From Rickettsiales bacterium (lineage in GTDB: Bacteria > Pseudomonadota > Alphaproteobacteria > Rickettsiales > UBA1997), in the NCBI GenBank assembly GCA_021298605.1, contig JAJTDS010000001.1, positions 1 through 64,000 on the forward strand: a stretch of 64,000 bases of DNA, written 5' to 3'. Shown in pieces: positions 9,373-18,040 of this stretch. The position numbers were made by a program, and so were the translations under genes. The notes beneath the pieces are model-generated. The model did no database searches. It was given only the letters and a program-made list of their open reading frames with translations, and was not told where the DNA came from. How positions within the stretch are numbered: position 1 is the stretch's first letter; every line of letters starts with the position of its first letter.

Positions 9373-9475
9373 ATAAAGAACAAAAACATTAGACAAAGTA
9401 GCAAAAAAATTGTTAAGCTCACAAGCAAATCCCGCTATCTTTCATTTTATTTGTGTTGTTCGTGGTGCTACTTAA
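9369..9475 (+). pseudogene. Stub of a third gene in the BcgI-like operon
   Basis: ATG 9369 overlaps the specificity-subunit stop as ATGA, the usual sign of translational coupling. The frame reads MNKEQKH and stops; one frameshift in the A-run restores TLDKVAKKLLSSQANPAIF followed by HFICVVRGAT up to 9472, then TAA. I do not recognise it. It looks like the beginning of a third operon gene, frameshifted and cut off where the Fic gene now ends (9468). It could be chance, as it is only about 35 codons. Confidence 0.35.
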
Positions 9476-10605
9476 AAAGATCAAAATATTTTCTAAAAAC
9501 AAAAATGCGGTTGCGGCTTTGCCCAGTTATTTCTTCAAGAATTTCTGCCTTGACAAAATCATCAACTAAATCATTTGCTGACTTATAGCTTAGTTTGGCT
9601 ATTTCTTGAGCTTCTTTGACATAAAGGCTTGGCTTTTCGAATAAGTGATTAAGCAAAGTTATGGCACTTGGCGATTTCTTGCCAAAATTTTTGTTAATCA
9701 TTTTTTCTAAATCACTTTTTAGGATCAAGACTTTTGAGAATGTTTCTGCTGATTTTGTGGCAGTTTTTTCAATCCCAACTAGGAAATATTTTAGCCATTG
9801 CTTCGTATCGTTTTTGGTGCGAACAAAAGTTAAATTATCGTAATATAGGCCCTTGTTTCTTCAAAATATGCCGACAGATAAAGTAGGGGTTTGGTAAGAA
9901 TTTTTTTATCGACTAAAAAGAGTGTGATTAAAAGTCTGCCAATTCTGCCATTGCCGTCCAAAAAAGGGTGAATGGTTTCAAATTGGTAATGAACCAAGGC
10001 TATTCTGATTAAATCAGGGACATTGATTTCGTCGTTATGAATAAATTTTTCTAAATCACTCATCAATTCTTCTACATGCTCAAAGCTTGGAGGAGCAAAA
10101 ACAGCATCAGAAGGCGAACTTCCACCAATCCAGTTTTGACTTGTGCGGAATTTCCCAGGTTGTTTTTCCTGACCTCTGACACTGTTTAGTAAAACTTTGT
10201 GAGTTTCTTTTATCGATCTTGAGGAGATGGGGGTAGGTTTTGTAGATCTAAGATTGCTTGATTTATTGCCTTGGTGTAATTTGCGACTTCTTTCCAATCA
10301 TCTCTTCTTTCGGGTAAAATTTCCGATTCGCTTAAAAAAGATTCGTCAATTTCGGTTTTTGTTCCTTCAATTCTGCTTGAAATAACAGCTTCTTTACTGA
10401 TGTGCAACTGAATAAATAAATCAATATTGGGAACTAGTATTGAAAAAGAATTGAGTTCGCCAAGTTTTATTGCTGCTTTTTCAAGTAATTTACCAATTTG
10501 TTGATCTTGCCAAATCCATTCTTCATTGATTTTTGTTGGTAAAAAGTATTTGTAACCAGCCTTTGATTTTATTAAGTTTCCTGACTTGTAGTTTTCTAGA
10601 ATCAT
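9468..10605 (-). pseudogene. Fic-family protein (AMPylator type), two frameshifts
   Basis: Fic enzymes transfer AMP or related groups to target proteins. Three frames join into one normal protein. Frame 1 (10605 to about 10230) has the N-terminal domain with SSRIEG, matching the inhibitory helix motif (S/T)xxxE(G/N). Frame 2 (about 10230 to 9845) has the core motif HPFLDGNGRIGR. Frame 3 (about 9845 to 9468) gives YYDNLTFVRTKND, WLKYFLVGIEKTA, and a winged-helix end with EITGQSRNRIFV. The breaks lie at a run of five G (plus strand 10229-10233) and at a doubled AT near 9845. All motifs are otherwise well conserved, so either the decay is recent or these are sequencing errors. Confidence 0.88.
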
Positions 10606-10622
10606 GGATTTTTTAAGTTTAA

Positions 10623-10658
10623 TTAAAGTAAAATAACAATTTTCTTATTTTACTTTAA
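10623..10658. repeat. Perfect 14-bp inverted repeat upstream of fic
   Basis: TTAAAGTAAAATAA (10623-10636), an 8-base spacer, then its exact reverse complement (10645-10658). It lies 18 bases before the fic start codon and about 70 bases after the dapD stop, both on the minus strand. With almost no G+C and no T-run it would be a poor intrinsic terminator; an operator for fic is equally possible. Confidence 0.6.
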
Positions 10659-10730
10659 GAATTTATTTTTTAAGAAATTATTTCCTTCAAAATCCAGTCA
10701 GTCTCTTTTTCAAGAGCTAAAATATCTCTT

Positions 10731-11597
10731 TTAATCTCTTAGCAATTCGTTGATTGAGGTTTTGCTTCTTGTTTTTTCATCTACTTTTTTAACGATGATT
10801 CCAGCATATAAATTACAATCACCAGTGGTTGATTTTACTGAACCGGGAACCACTACTGAATAAGCAGGAACTCTGCCGTAAAAAACTTCTCCTGTTACTC
10901 TGTCAATTATTTTGGTTGATGCTCCAATATATACTCCCATTGAAAGCACTGAACCTTTTTCAATAATAACACCTTCGGCAATTTCGCTTCTGGCTCCAAT
11001 AAAACAATCATCTTCAATAATTACAGGGTTTGCTTGCAATGGTTCTAGCACTCCGCCAATTCCAACCCCTCCTGAAATGTGGCAATTTTTGCCAATTTGA
11101 GCACAAGAGCCAACTGTTGCCCAAGTGTCAATCATTGTTCCTTCGTCAACAAATGCTCCAACATTAACAAAAGAAGGCATTAAAATTACTCCCTTAGAAA
11201 TAAAGGCTGAATATCTTACAATTGAACCAGCAACCGCTCTAAAACCTGCATCAAGGAAATTTTTTTCTTGCCAATTATTAAATTTTAACGGTACTTTATC
11301 AAAATGAGTGAGATTGTCTCCAAGAAATTTAGAATCGTTAGAGAGATTATTTTGTTTGCTGATTTTATTATCATTAAGGCGAAAATATAGTAAAATTGCC
11401 TTTTTAAGCCATTGATTAACTTGCCATTCTCCATTGATTTTTTCACAAATTCTTAATCTGCCAGCATCTAATTCATTCGTTGCATAATTTACCGCCTTGC
11501 GAACATTACCAACCCCTTCAATTTCTGTGGTTTGGCTGTTTATTTTGGCTCTTTCTTCGAATGCTTTTTCAATAATATTTTGAAATTCAATAGTCAT
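10731..11597 (-). CDS. dapD: Tetrahydrodipicolinate N-succinyltransferase
   Basis: Transfers succinyl from succinyl-CoA to tetrahydrodipicolinate in the succinylase branch of meso-diaminopimelate and lysine synthesis, supplying peptidoglycan precursor. The N-terminal helical domain is followed by left-handed beta-helix hexapeptide repeats (about residues 120-250), with [12 protein letters not shown] and the ARSEIAEG segment typical of DapD. At 288 residues it is slightly longer than usual (about 275). It is a core gene stranded between accessory insertions: Fic and BcgI-like genes downstream, and the inverted-repeat-bounded unit directly upstream. In the ancestral order it may have followed rlmH. 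Confidence 0.95.
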   Translation of the reverse strand: MTIEFQNIIEKAFEERAKINSQTTEIEGVGNVRKAVNYATNELDAGRLRICEKINGEWQVNQWLKKAILLYFRLNDNKISKQNNLSNDSKFLGDNLTHFDKVPLKFNNWQEKNFLDAGFRAVAGSIVRYSAFISKGVILMPSFVNVGAFVDEGTMIDTWATVGSCAQIGKNCHISGGVGIGGVLEPLQANPVIIEDDCFIGARSEIAEGVIIEKGSVLSMGVYIGASTKIIDRVTGEVFYGRVPAYSVVVPGSVKSTTGDCNLYAGIIVKKVDEKTRSKTSINELLRD

Positions 11598-11703
11598 AAT
11601 TAGATTGATATTTGGGATTTAAGTAATTTAAAAAATGAGTGTCATAATTAGAGTTTTACAAAAATATTGCAAGAATTTTATTGAAAAATTGGTAATTATA
11701 AAG

Positions 11704-11716
11704 AATTTCACCCTAA
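11704..11716 (+). repeat. Left terminal inverted repeat candidate
   Basis: AATTTCACCCTAA, ending one base before the stop codon of the nuclease gene. It matches the right-hand copy at 13950-13962 exactly in inverted orientation, and 18 of 19 bases when extended outward to 11698. Confidence 0.6.
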
Positions 11717-12202
11717 CTAAAGATTTTTAATAGCCCAAGCTCTGAATTCTGAAAAATCTTGAAATACTTGTAATTTATCATTTGTTTTTTCTTGCTCTTT
11801 TAACCATACTTTAGCTCCTTTTTTAGCAGCTGGTGCATCTAAAATAACAATAGTCTTGTAAGGATATTTATGTTTTATGTTTTCATTTAAATAAGGATAT
11901 TTTTCGTCAACACTCCCTGCGGATGTTTGTGATTTGCATTCGATAATAATATATTTTTCTTTTTTATTTGAATCATAAACAACAAAATCAGCATTCAATT
12001 CGTGTTTATATTCATTTGTTGAGTATATACTTTCACCAATTACTAATTGTTGAGTATATAATTTTTGCTCAAGTCCATTTGTAGCAAGAATAAATTTATT
12101 TCTTTCAATAAATTTATATTCTTGATCTTCAAGCATAGTTTTTACAAGATTTTCTAATTGGCTACCATTTTTTGTAGCGGTTTTTCCACCTTGTTTTATC
12201 AT
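11717..12202 (-). CDS. Putative type II restriction endonuclease, PD-(D/E)XK fold
   Basis: A 161-residue protein with a nuclease signature: E17 in a first helix, D72 in NADFVVYD and E88-x-K90 in YIIIECKSQ, followed by KYPYLNENI and a strand TIVILDAP. Only four bases separate it from the Dam-type methylase upstream, so it is almost certainly the restriction partner. It is shorter than DpnII/MboI-type nucleases (about 280 residues) and I do not recognise the exact subfamily or target. The last residues lie against the left inverted repeat. Confidence 0.68.
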   Translation of the reverse strand: MIKQGGKTATKNGSQLENLVKTMLEDQEYKFIERNKFILATNGLEQKLYTQQLVIGESIYSTNEYKHELNADFVVYDSNKKEKYIIIECKSQTSAGSVDEKYPYLNENIKHKYPYKTIVILDAPAAKKGAKVWLKEQEKTNDKLQVFQDFSEFRAWAIKNL

Positions 12203-12206
12203 ATAA

Positions 12207-13079
12207 TCAAAAATTCGTTATCAATGTTTCATACACAGATTGTCGTTTATCGGCTTTGCAATTTACAACTCTCGGAGCGGACACTTTACTTATATTAAAA
12301 TTCTTTTTATAAATATCAATTATAAACTCTGCATCTGAATTTGAAATCATAATATTAATTCCTGCTTTTGTTAATTCTAATGCAAAATCTCTTAATCTTG
12401 TTTGGTCTTTTTCACTAAAACCATTGCTTAAATATTTTGTAAAAGAATCCTCGCTTGTAGGATGATAAGGGGGGTCAAAATATACAAAATCACCTTTTTG
12501 AGGAGTTATCTTTGTAAAGTCTTGATATTTTATAGTTGCATACCGCAAAGCTTGATTGACTGCAAATATATTTTCTTTGTCGCAAATATTAGGGTTTTTG
12601 TAGCTTCCTATTGGAGTGTTAAACTCGTTATTTTTATTTACTCTATAAAGCCCATTAAAGCAAGTTTTCATTAAATAGATAAATCTTGCGGAATTTTCAA
12701 TAGGGTCTTGTAAATCTTGTAATTTTCTTATATCATAATAATACTCTTCGTTATGATTTTCTGTGTGTTTATTTAATAACTCTATAAGCTTTTGAGGTTC
12801 GTTTTTGATTATATTGTATGACACAACAAGGTCAACATTCAAATCGGATAAATAGCTATGATTAACCATATTGTATATTTCAAAGAACAAAGCACCACCT
12901 CCAACAAAAGGCTCATAATAATTGTTTATTTGCTTTGGTATTCGTTGTAAAAGTTCATTTATAATTGAACGCTTACCACCAACCCATTTTACAAAAGGCT
13001 TTGGCTGTAGTTTATTTGCAATTTGTTTTGTGTCTGTTTTTACTACACTTTCAAAAAAATCATTAAAGTTCATATTCAT
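12207..13079 (-). CDS. DNA adenine methylase, Dam/DpnIIA family
   Basis: Methylates N6 of adenine in a short target and protects it from the nuclease encoded next to it. Visible motifs are PFVKWVGGKR (motif X, about residues 28-37), YYEPFVGGGALF (motif I, 54-65) and FDPPYHP (motif IV, near residue 200), the order of D12-class alpha-type adenine methylases such as Dam and M.DpnIIA. Length 290 is normal. Such enzymes often recognise GATC, but the target cannot be read from sequence. It starts 20 bases after the transposase relic and is transcribed in the same direction. Confidence 0.88.
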   Translation of the reverse strand: MNMNFNDFFESVVKTDTKQIANKLQPKPFVKWVGGKRSIINELLQRIPKQINNYYEPFVGGGALFFEIYNMVNHSYLSDLNVDLVVSYNIIKNEPQKLIELLNKHTENHNEEYYYDIRKLQDLQDPIENSARFIYLMKTCFNGLYRVNKNNEFNTPIGSYKNPNICDKENIFAVNQALRYATIKYQDFTKITPQKGDFVYFDPPYHPTSEDSFTKYLSNGFSEKDQTRLRDFALELTKAGINIMISNSDAEFIIDIYKKNFNISKVSAPRVVNCKADKRQSVYETLITNF

Positions 13080-13099
13080 AAAATTAAGCGGTTAATTGA

Positions 13100-13825
13100 C
13101 TAGTATAACAATTTGCCATTCAAATTATTACAAAACATTTTAAATCTATCTGTATCACTTTCATTGCGGCTATTATAACGAAATGAAAACTCATTGATAT
13201 ATTTATTTATGTTTTTTTTAGAAACCCAGTGATAAGTTCCATTTATTCCTCTTTTTAACAAGCTCCAGTATCCTTCAATTGAGTTTATATGCATTTTAAA
13301 AGTAGTTCTGCCTTCATTATATTTTTCACTAGACAAAACTTTCATTGCCTTTGCAATTCCAGTTTCGCGATTAATCATTCCAATTATAACAACATTCTCT
13401 TTTTGACCTTTTAATTTTATATCTAATGAGTGTCTATTTGTTTCACTCTCACCTAAATAAGCTTCATCTATTTCAACTGTGCCTTTGAATTCTTGTTTAA
13501 ATAGGTTTTTGCTTCCGTGTCTTAATCTTTGCAACATAAACCAAGCTGTAGATTGTAAAACTGAGATGTATTTTGCTAACTGGCAAAACTTATACCTTTT
13601 TTATGTGCATTAAAAATATAAATAGCCATAAACCATTTTTTTAATTTAATATTTGAGTCTTGAAAATAGCACCTTGTTTTATTAAAAAATCTTTTTTACA
13701 AGATTTATATCTATTTCTTTTATAGTTTTTGTATTCCATTATTTCGCAACCTTTACAGTGAGGACATTTTCTTTCATCCTTCCACATAATAGATTTTAAA
13801 AATTGAGTGCAAATCTCTTTTGTTT
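13100..13825 (-). pseudogene. Broken IS1595-type transposase of the restriction-modification unit
   Basis: The N-terminal zinc ribbon reads MWKDERKCPHC and YKSCKKDF (about 13800-13690); a frameshift leads to FQDSNIKLKKWFMAIYIFNA; another leads to FCQLAKYISVLQSTAWFMLQ and the DDE core with EIDEAYLGE. The C-terminal part has NSIEGYWSLLKRGINGTYHW and NKYINEFSFRYN. Between KAMKVLSSE and the NSIEGYW segment about 50-60 residues normally containing the second catalytic Asp (TDE region) are missing. The longest open piece is 13100-13537. With two frameshifts and a core deletion it cannot be active by itself. Confidence 0.85.
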
Positions 13826-13949
13826 TAAATTATTCTAGGGGTTTAATTATGTTTTTAAAATTTGCTTTTATAAATCAATTATCTTAATTGTAATTATATT
13901 GTGATCCTATTTTTATAATTGTCAAGTAAAATCGGATCGCTATTTTAAT

Positions 13950-13962
13950 TTAGGGTGAAATT
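13950..13962 (-). repeat. Right terminal inverted repeat candidate
   Basis: TTAGGGTGAAATT on the plus strand, the reverse complement of the copy at 11704-11716. Its outer two bases fall in the rlmH stop codon (13961-13963). Between it and the transposase relic lies about 120 bases containing TTGACA and TATAAT on the minus strand, but 21 bases apart, too far for a standard promoter. Confidence 0.6.
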
Positions 13963-14464
13963 ATTTATGATAAGGGTGCCCTGCGATAATGGTTTGGGCT
14001 CGATAAATTTGTTCAATTAATATTATGCGGGCAATCATATGAGGCATTGTCATTGCTCCTAGCGAAAGTTGTAAATCTGCTAATTCTAAAATTTCTTTAG
14101 CTAATCCAAAAGCTCCGCCAATTACAAAATTAAGTTCCGAGCAACCATTTAATTGATAATCCGCAATTATTTTGCTAAAATTAACACTTGAAAATTGTTT
14201 GCCATTTTCATCAAGAGCAATTAATTTTGCATTATTGCTAAATTTTGAGTTGCTTTTATGGGCCTTGTTAATTAATATTGCCTCGGCTTTTTTATATTGC
14301 TCTATTTCATTATTATTGAAATTTTTCGTTGAGCTTTTTAAATTAATTTCAATAATTTCTAATTTCCATTTTAATCTTTTTTGATAATCTTTTAAAATGG
14401 TGTGAAATGAAGAGTCAAGCCTTCCTGAACTTAGTTTTCCGCAGGCAATAATATTAATTTTCAT
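13961..14464 (-). CDS. rlmH: 23S rRNA pseudouridine-1915 N3-methyltransferase RlmH
   Basis: SPOUT-class methyltransferase acting on pseudouridine 1915 in helix 69 of 23S rRNA in the assembled ribosome. I start it at MKINIIACGKL (14464) because that is the family's natural N-terminus; an upstream ATG at 14488 would overlap bioB. The SAM-knot motif FVIGGAFGL is present and the end GHPYHK is typical. Length 167. Only 11 bases lie between its start codon and that of the divergent bioB. Its stop codon lies inside the right-hand inverted repeat of the adjacent unit. Confidence 0.93.
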   Translation of the reverse strand: MKINIIACGKLSSGRLDSSFHTILKDYQKRLKWKLEIIEINLKSSTKNFNNNEIEQYKKAEAILINKAHKSNSKFSNNAKLIALDENGKQFSSVNFSKIIADYQLNGCSELNFVIGGAFGLAKEILELADLQLSLGAMTMPHMIARIILIEQIYRAQTIIAGHPYHK

Positions 14465-14475
14465 AATTTTTAAAT

Positions 14476-15477
14476 ATGATTGAAACAAGTTTTAGTAAGG
14501 TTGATGGTCAAGATTATAATATTGAGAATTTTCAACCATTAATTCGCCATGATTTTACAGTTGAAGAAATATTATCCCTATTTGATTTACCTTTCAATGA
14601 TTTAATTCTTAAATCTGCTCAAATTCACCGCAAATTTCATCCTGCTAATCAAGTGCAAATTAGTAGTTTATTAAGTATAAAAACTGGTTCTTGCCCTGAA
14701 AATTGCAAATATTGTCCGCAATCGGCACATTATAACACTGGGCTTGAAAAACAGCAATTAATGCCAATTGAAAAAATCATCGAATCGGCAATTGATGCTA
14801 AAAATGCAGGAGCTTCCCGTTTTTGTATGGGTGCAGCATGGAGAAGTCTTAATGATAGAGATGTTGATCAAATTTGCGAAATAGTACAATCGGTTAAAAA
14901 AACTGGGCTTGAAACCTGTATGACTCTCGGTATGTTGACAGCAGAGCAAAGCTCTAAATTAAAAGATGCGGGGCTTGATTTTTATAATCACAATATTGAC
15001 ACTTCGCCAGAATTTTATTCAGAAATTATTACCACTCGCAATTTTTCTGATCGGCTTCAAACCCTTGAAAATGTTAGAAAATCAGGCATTAATGTTTGTA
15101 GCGGTGGAATTGTCGGTATGGGGGAATCTCGCATTGATAGGGCTAGAATGTTGATTGTGCTAGCTAATTTGCCTAGCCATCCGCAGTCAGTTCCGATCAA
15201 TATGTTGGTAAAAGTAGCGGGAACACCGCTTGAAAATGTTGAAAATCTTGACCATTTTGAATTTGTTAGAACCATTGCCATTGCTAGAATTATGATGCCT
15301 AAATCGGTGGTTAGATTATCGGCAGGTAGAAATGAAATGAGCGAGCAAACCCAAGCCTTGTGTTTTCTTGCGGGAGCCAATTCAATTTTTTATGGCGAAA
15401 AACTATTAACCACTGAAAACCCAGAAGTAGCAAGAGATCAAGAATTATTCAATAAATTAGGAATTGTGGCAAAATAA
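14476..15477 (+). CDS. bioB: Biotin synthase
   Basis: Radical SAM enzyme that inserts sulphur into dethiobiotin, the last step of biotin synthesis. The CxxxCxxC site is C73, C77, C80 (SCPENCKYC); RFCMGAAWR and the YNHNIDTS motif are present, and the [2Fe-2S] ligand Arg lies in VVRLSAGR. Length 333 is normal, with about 20 extra residues before the family start. No other biotin gene is in the window. The stop overlaps the dnaB start (TAATG), making a bioB-dnaB-tsaD operon. Confidence 0.95.
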   Translation: MIETSFSKVDGQDYNIENFQPLIRHDFTVEEILSLFDLPFNDLILKSAQIHRKFHPANQVQISSLLSIKTGSCPENCKYCPQSAHYNTGLEKQQLMPIEKIIESAIDAKNAGASRFCMGAAWRSLNDRDVDQICEIVQSVKKTGLETCMTLGMLTAEQSSKLKDAGLDFYNHNIDTSPEFYSEIITTRNFSDRLQTLENVRKSGINVCSGGIVGMGESRIDRARMLIVLANLPSHPQSVPINMLVKVAGTPLENVENLDHFEFVRTIAIARIMMPKSVVRLSAGRNEMSEQTQALCFLAGANSIFYGEKLLTTENPEVARDQELFNKLGIVAK

Positions 15478-16949
15478 TGTCTAAATCAAAAAAAAATAAT
15501 AGCACGGAAAAAGAAACTACCGCCCTTACATCGCATTTATTAGAAAAAAAAGAGCTTGCTAATTTTGAAATAGAGCAAGTGGTTATTGGTAGCATTATTA
15601 CCAATAATAACTATTATGAAAGAGTGTCCGAATTCCTACAGCCACAGCATTTTTATTATCCTGCTCATCGGGCTATTTATGAAAAAATAATTGCTAATCT
15701 TGAGAAATCTCAGGTTGCTAATCAAATGACTTTAAAGCAATTTTGCATTGATAATCATTTGATAAAAGAGCAGGGTGGTGCTAATTATCTGGTAGAATTA
15801 ATTTATAAGGCATCTTCAATTATTGATATTGCTGAATATGCAAATATTATCTATGACTTATTTTTAAAAAGAAGGCTTGCAATTATTGGTGAGGATATAG
15901 TTATAAATGCTTTTGATAGTCAAAAAGAAGCTATGGCAAGTCAACAAATTGAAATGGCGGAAGCAAAATTATTTGAACTTACTGAAAATAGCAATGGTAA
16001 GAGTGATTTTCGTAATATCTCTTTATCAATAAAAGAGGCTCTTCAAAATATTGCGGTTGCTAGAAAAAGCGATAGTAATATTAGCGGTATTTCAACAGGT
16101 TTGATAGATGTTGATAAAATGCTCGGCGGGATGCAAAGATCGGATTTAATCATACTTGCTGGTCGTCCTTCAATGGGTAAAACCGCTCTTGCAATTAATA
16201 TTGCGGTTAATTCTTGTAAAATATTAAATGACGACAACTCTGAAAAGCAGAAGGCGGTGGGCTTCTTCTCGCTTGAAATGTCCGCTCAACAATTATCAGC
16301 AAGAATTTTATCAATGGAAACCAGTGTTAATGCAACTAAATTCCGCACTGGTCAGATCGATGAAAATGAGTGGGAGGTTATTGCCACTAGAAGCGGACAA
16401 ATTTCAAAATTACCTTTTTTTATTGATGATACTCCTGCACTTTCTATTTCGGCAATTCGTACTAGGGCAAGAAGAATGGTAAGAAAGCACAATTTATCTT
16501 TGTTGGTGATTGATTATTTGCAATTAATTCGTGGAGTTAGTTCTCGCTCTAGTGATGGTAGGGTGCAAGAAATTTCTGAAATTACTCAAGGGCTTAAAGC
16601 AATTGCTAAGGAGCTTAATATTCCAGTGTTAGCTTTATCTCAACTTTCAAGGGCAGTAGAGCAAAGAGAAGATAAAAGGCCACAATTATCAGATTTAAGA
16701 GAATCTGGTTCAATTGAGCAAGATGCGGATGTCGTTGCCTTTATTTATCGCGAGAGCTATTATCACGAAAGAAAAAAGCCTCCAGAAGAAAAAAGAGAAG
16801 AATTTGAAAAATGGGAGGCTGAAATGAATAAGTTAAATCATTTATCTGAAGTTATTATTGCTAAGCAAAGAAATGGGCCAATTGGTTATATTAGACTTTA
16901 TTTTGATGCGGAATTTACCAGATTTAATAATTTAGATGGGCATCATTAA
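15477..16949 (+). CDS. dnaB: Replicative DNA helicase DnaB
   Basis: Hexameric 5'-3' helicase that unwinds DNA at the replication fork and recruits primase. The N-terminal helical domain (EQVVIGSIITNN) is followed by the RecA-type core: Walker A GRPSMGKTA (about residues 229-237), Walker B LLVIDYLQL, and DLRESGSIEQDADVV with the arginine finger region. Length 490 is normal; no intein is present. One-base stop-start overlaps on both sides (with bioB and tsaD) indicate an operon. Confidence 0.97.
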   Translation: MSKSKKNNSTEKETTALTSHLLEKKELANFEIEQVVIGSIITNNNYYERVSEFLQPQHFYYPAHRAIYEKIIANLEKSQVANQMTLKQFCIDNHLIKEQGGANYLVELIYKASSIIDIAEYANIIYDLFLKRRLAIIGEDIVINAFDSQKEAMASQQIEMAEAKLFELTENSNGKSDFRNISLSIKEALQNIAVARKSDSNISGISTGLIDVDKMLGGMQRSDLIILAGRPSMGKTALAINIAVNSCKILNDDNSEKQKAVGFFSLEMSAQQLSARILSMETSVNATKFRTGQIDENEWEVIATRSGQISKLPFFIDDTPALSISAIRTRARRMVRKHNLSLLVIDYLQLIRGVSSRSSDGRVQEISEITQGLKAIAKELNIPVLALSQLSRAVEQREDKRPQLSDLRESGSIEQDADVVAFIYRESYYHERKKPPEEKREEFEKWEAEMNKLNHLSEVIIAKQRNGPIGYIRLYFDAEFTRFNNLDGHH

Positions 16950-18040
16950 TGATAGTACTCGGAATTGAAACCTCTTGCGATGAAACCGCAGTTGCAATTG
17001 TTGAATATAAAAATTCTCAAAAAAGAGTGCTTGCCAATGTTATTAATTCTCAAATTGATCTTCATCGACTCTACGGAGGAGTGGTTCCAGAATTGGCATC
17101 AAGAAGTCATCTTGAAATTTTAGATAAATTAATTTTAGAGGCAAAAGATATTGCCAAAATTAGTTTTGAAGAAATAGATGCCTTTTCAGGAACATCGGGG
17201 CCGGGCTTGATTGGTGCTGTTATTGTCGGAATGATGTCAGCAAAAACCCTTGCCTCTCTTTATCGCAAGCCATTTATTGCGGTAAATCATCTTGAGGGGC
17301 ACAGCTTAACCGCAAGATTTTCGCATAATATTGAGTTTCCTTATCTTTTATTGCTATTATCGGGAGGGCATTGCCAAATATTGCTCGCGAAGGGTGTAGG
17401 AGATTATCTAAAAATTGGCGAAACCATTGATGATGCTCTTGGAGAAGCCTTTGATAAGGTTGCTCAAATGCTAGGAATGAACTATCCCGGAGGCCCAGCA
17501 ATTGAGAAAATGGCCAAAGAAGGTAATCATAATAATTTTAAATTACCAAAGCCTTTAATTGATAATAACCATAATGATAAAAATAATCTTTATAATTTTT
17601 CTTTCTCGGGTCTAAAAACCGCAGTAAGAAGATTGATTGAAAAAATTAATCAAGAGCCTTTTAATTACTTAACTAGCCCTGCTAAAATTAGCATAGAAGA
17701 TAAAAAAGATATTTCTGCATCTTTTCAATTCACTGTTGCTGAAATTATTGCCAATAGATTAGAAAATGTTTTTAATAAAATTGAAATAAAAAATCTTATT
17801 GAAAATAATCAATTGCAAAATGTTGTAATTGCTGGCGGGGTTGCGGCTAATCAATTTTTATTTAATTATTTACAAAAATTAGTTGAAAATCATGGTTTAA
17901 AATTAATTGCTCCACCAATTAATTTATGCACTGATAATGCAGTAATGATAGCCTGGGCAGGAGTCGAAAATTTATTGTTGGGTAAAGTTAGTAATCTTGA
18001 TTTTAAGGCTAGAAGCAATTGGCCACTTGATGATATTTAG
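16949..18040 (+). CDS. tsaD: tRNA N6-threonylcarbamoyladenosine transferase TsaD
   Basis: Transfers the threonylcarbamoyl group to A37 of tRNAs reading ANN codons, together with TsaB and TsaE. The N-terminus MIVLGIETSCDETA is diagnostic, HLEGH supplies metal-binding histidines, and DALGEAFDKVAQMLG and VIAGGVAANQ follow. Length 363, slightly longer than the usual 340. The 3' end abuts the stop of the convergent ispE without a gap. Confidence 0.97.
   Translation: MIVLGIETSCDETAVAIVEYKNSQKRVLANVINSQIDLHRLYGGVVPELASRSHLEILDKLILEAKDIAKISFEEIDAFSGTSGPGLIGAVIVGMMSAKTLASLYRKPFIAVNHLEGHSLTARFSHNIEFPYLLLLLSGGHCQILLAKGVGDYLKIGETIDDALGEAFDKVAQMLGMNYPGGPAIEKMAKEGNHNNFKLPKPLIDNNHNDKNNLYNFSFSGLKTAVRRLIEKINQEPFNYLTSPAKISIEDKKDISASFQFTVAEIIANRLENVFNKIEIKNLIENNQLQNVVIAGGVAANQFLFNYLQKLVENHGLKLIAPPINLCTDNAVMIAWAGVENLLLGKVSNLDFKARSNWPLDDI

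Larger units (their letters stand above)
11698..13968 (-). mobile_element. Inverted-repeat-bounded unit: IS1595-type transposase relic + methylase + nuclease
   Basis: A unit of about 2.26 kb whose ends are inverted copies of AATTTCACCCTAA (11704-11716, and reverse-complemented at 13950-13962). Read outward, the match extends to 18 of 19 bases (11698-11716 against 13950-13968). Inside, all on the minus strand and in this order, are a broken IS1595-type transposase, a Dam-type methylase and a PD-(D/E)XK nuclease whose stop codon touches the left repeat. Outside lie rlmH (whose stop codon is in the right repeat) and dapD. I could not find a target-site duplication. IS1595-family elements with passenger genes are known; this arrangement as one transposon is my inference. 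Confidence 0.6.

Noticed and set aside
9468-9728. Separate 86-residue winged-helix gene
   Set aside because: It is the C-terminal frame of the broken fic gene; the frame continues upstream into YYDNLTFVRTKND without a real start.
13100-13537. Intact 145-residue transposase
   Set aside because: It lacks the N-terminal zinc ribbon and the middle catalytic segment, which are found upstream in other frames or deleted; called a pseudogene.
13870-13930. Promoter for the transposase relic (TTGACA and TATAAT on the minus strand)
   Set aside because: The boxes are 21 bases apart, too far for a sigma-70 promoter.
11690-13975. Target-site duplication flanking the restriction unit
   Set aside because: I compared 8-base flanks at several possible end points and found no matching direct repeat.
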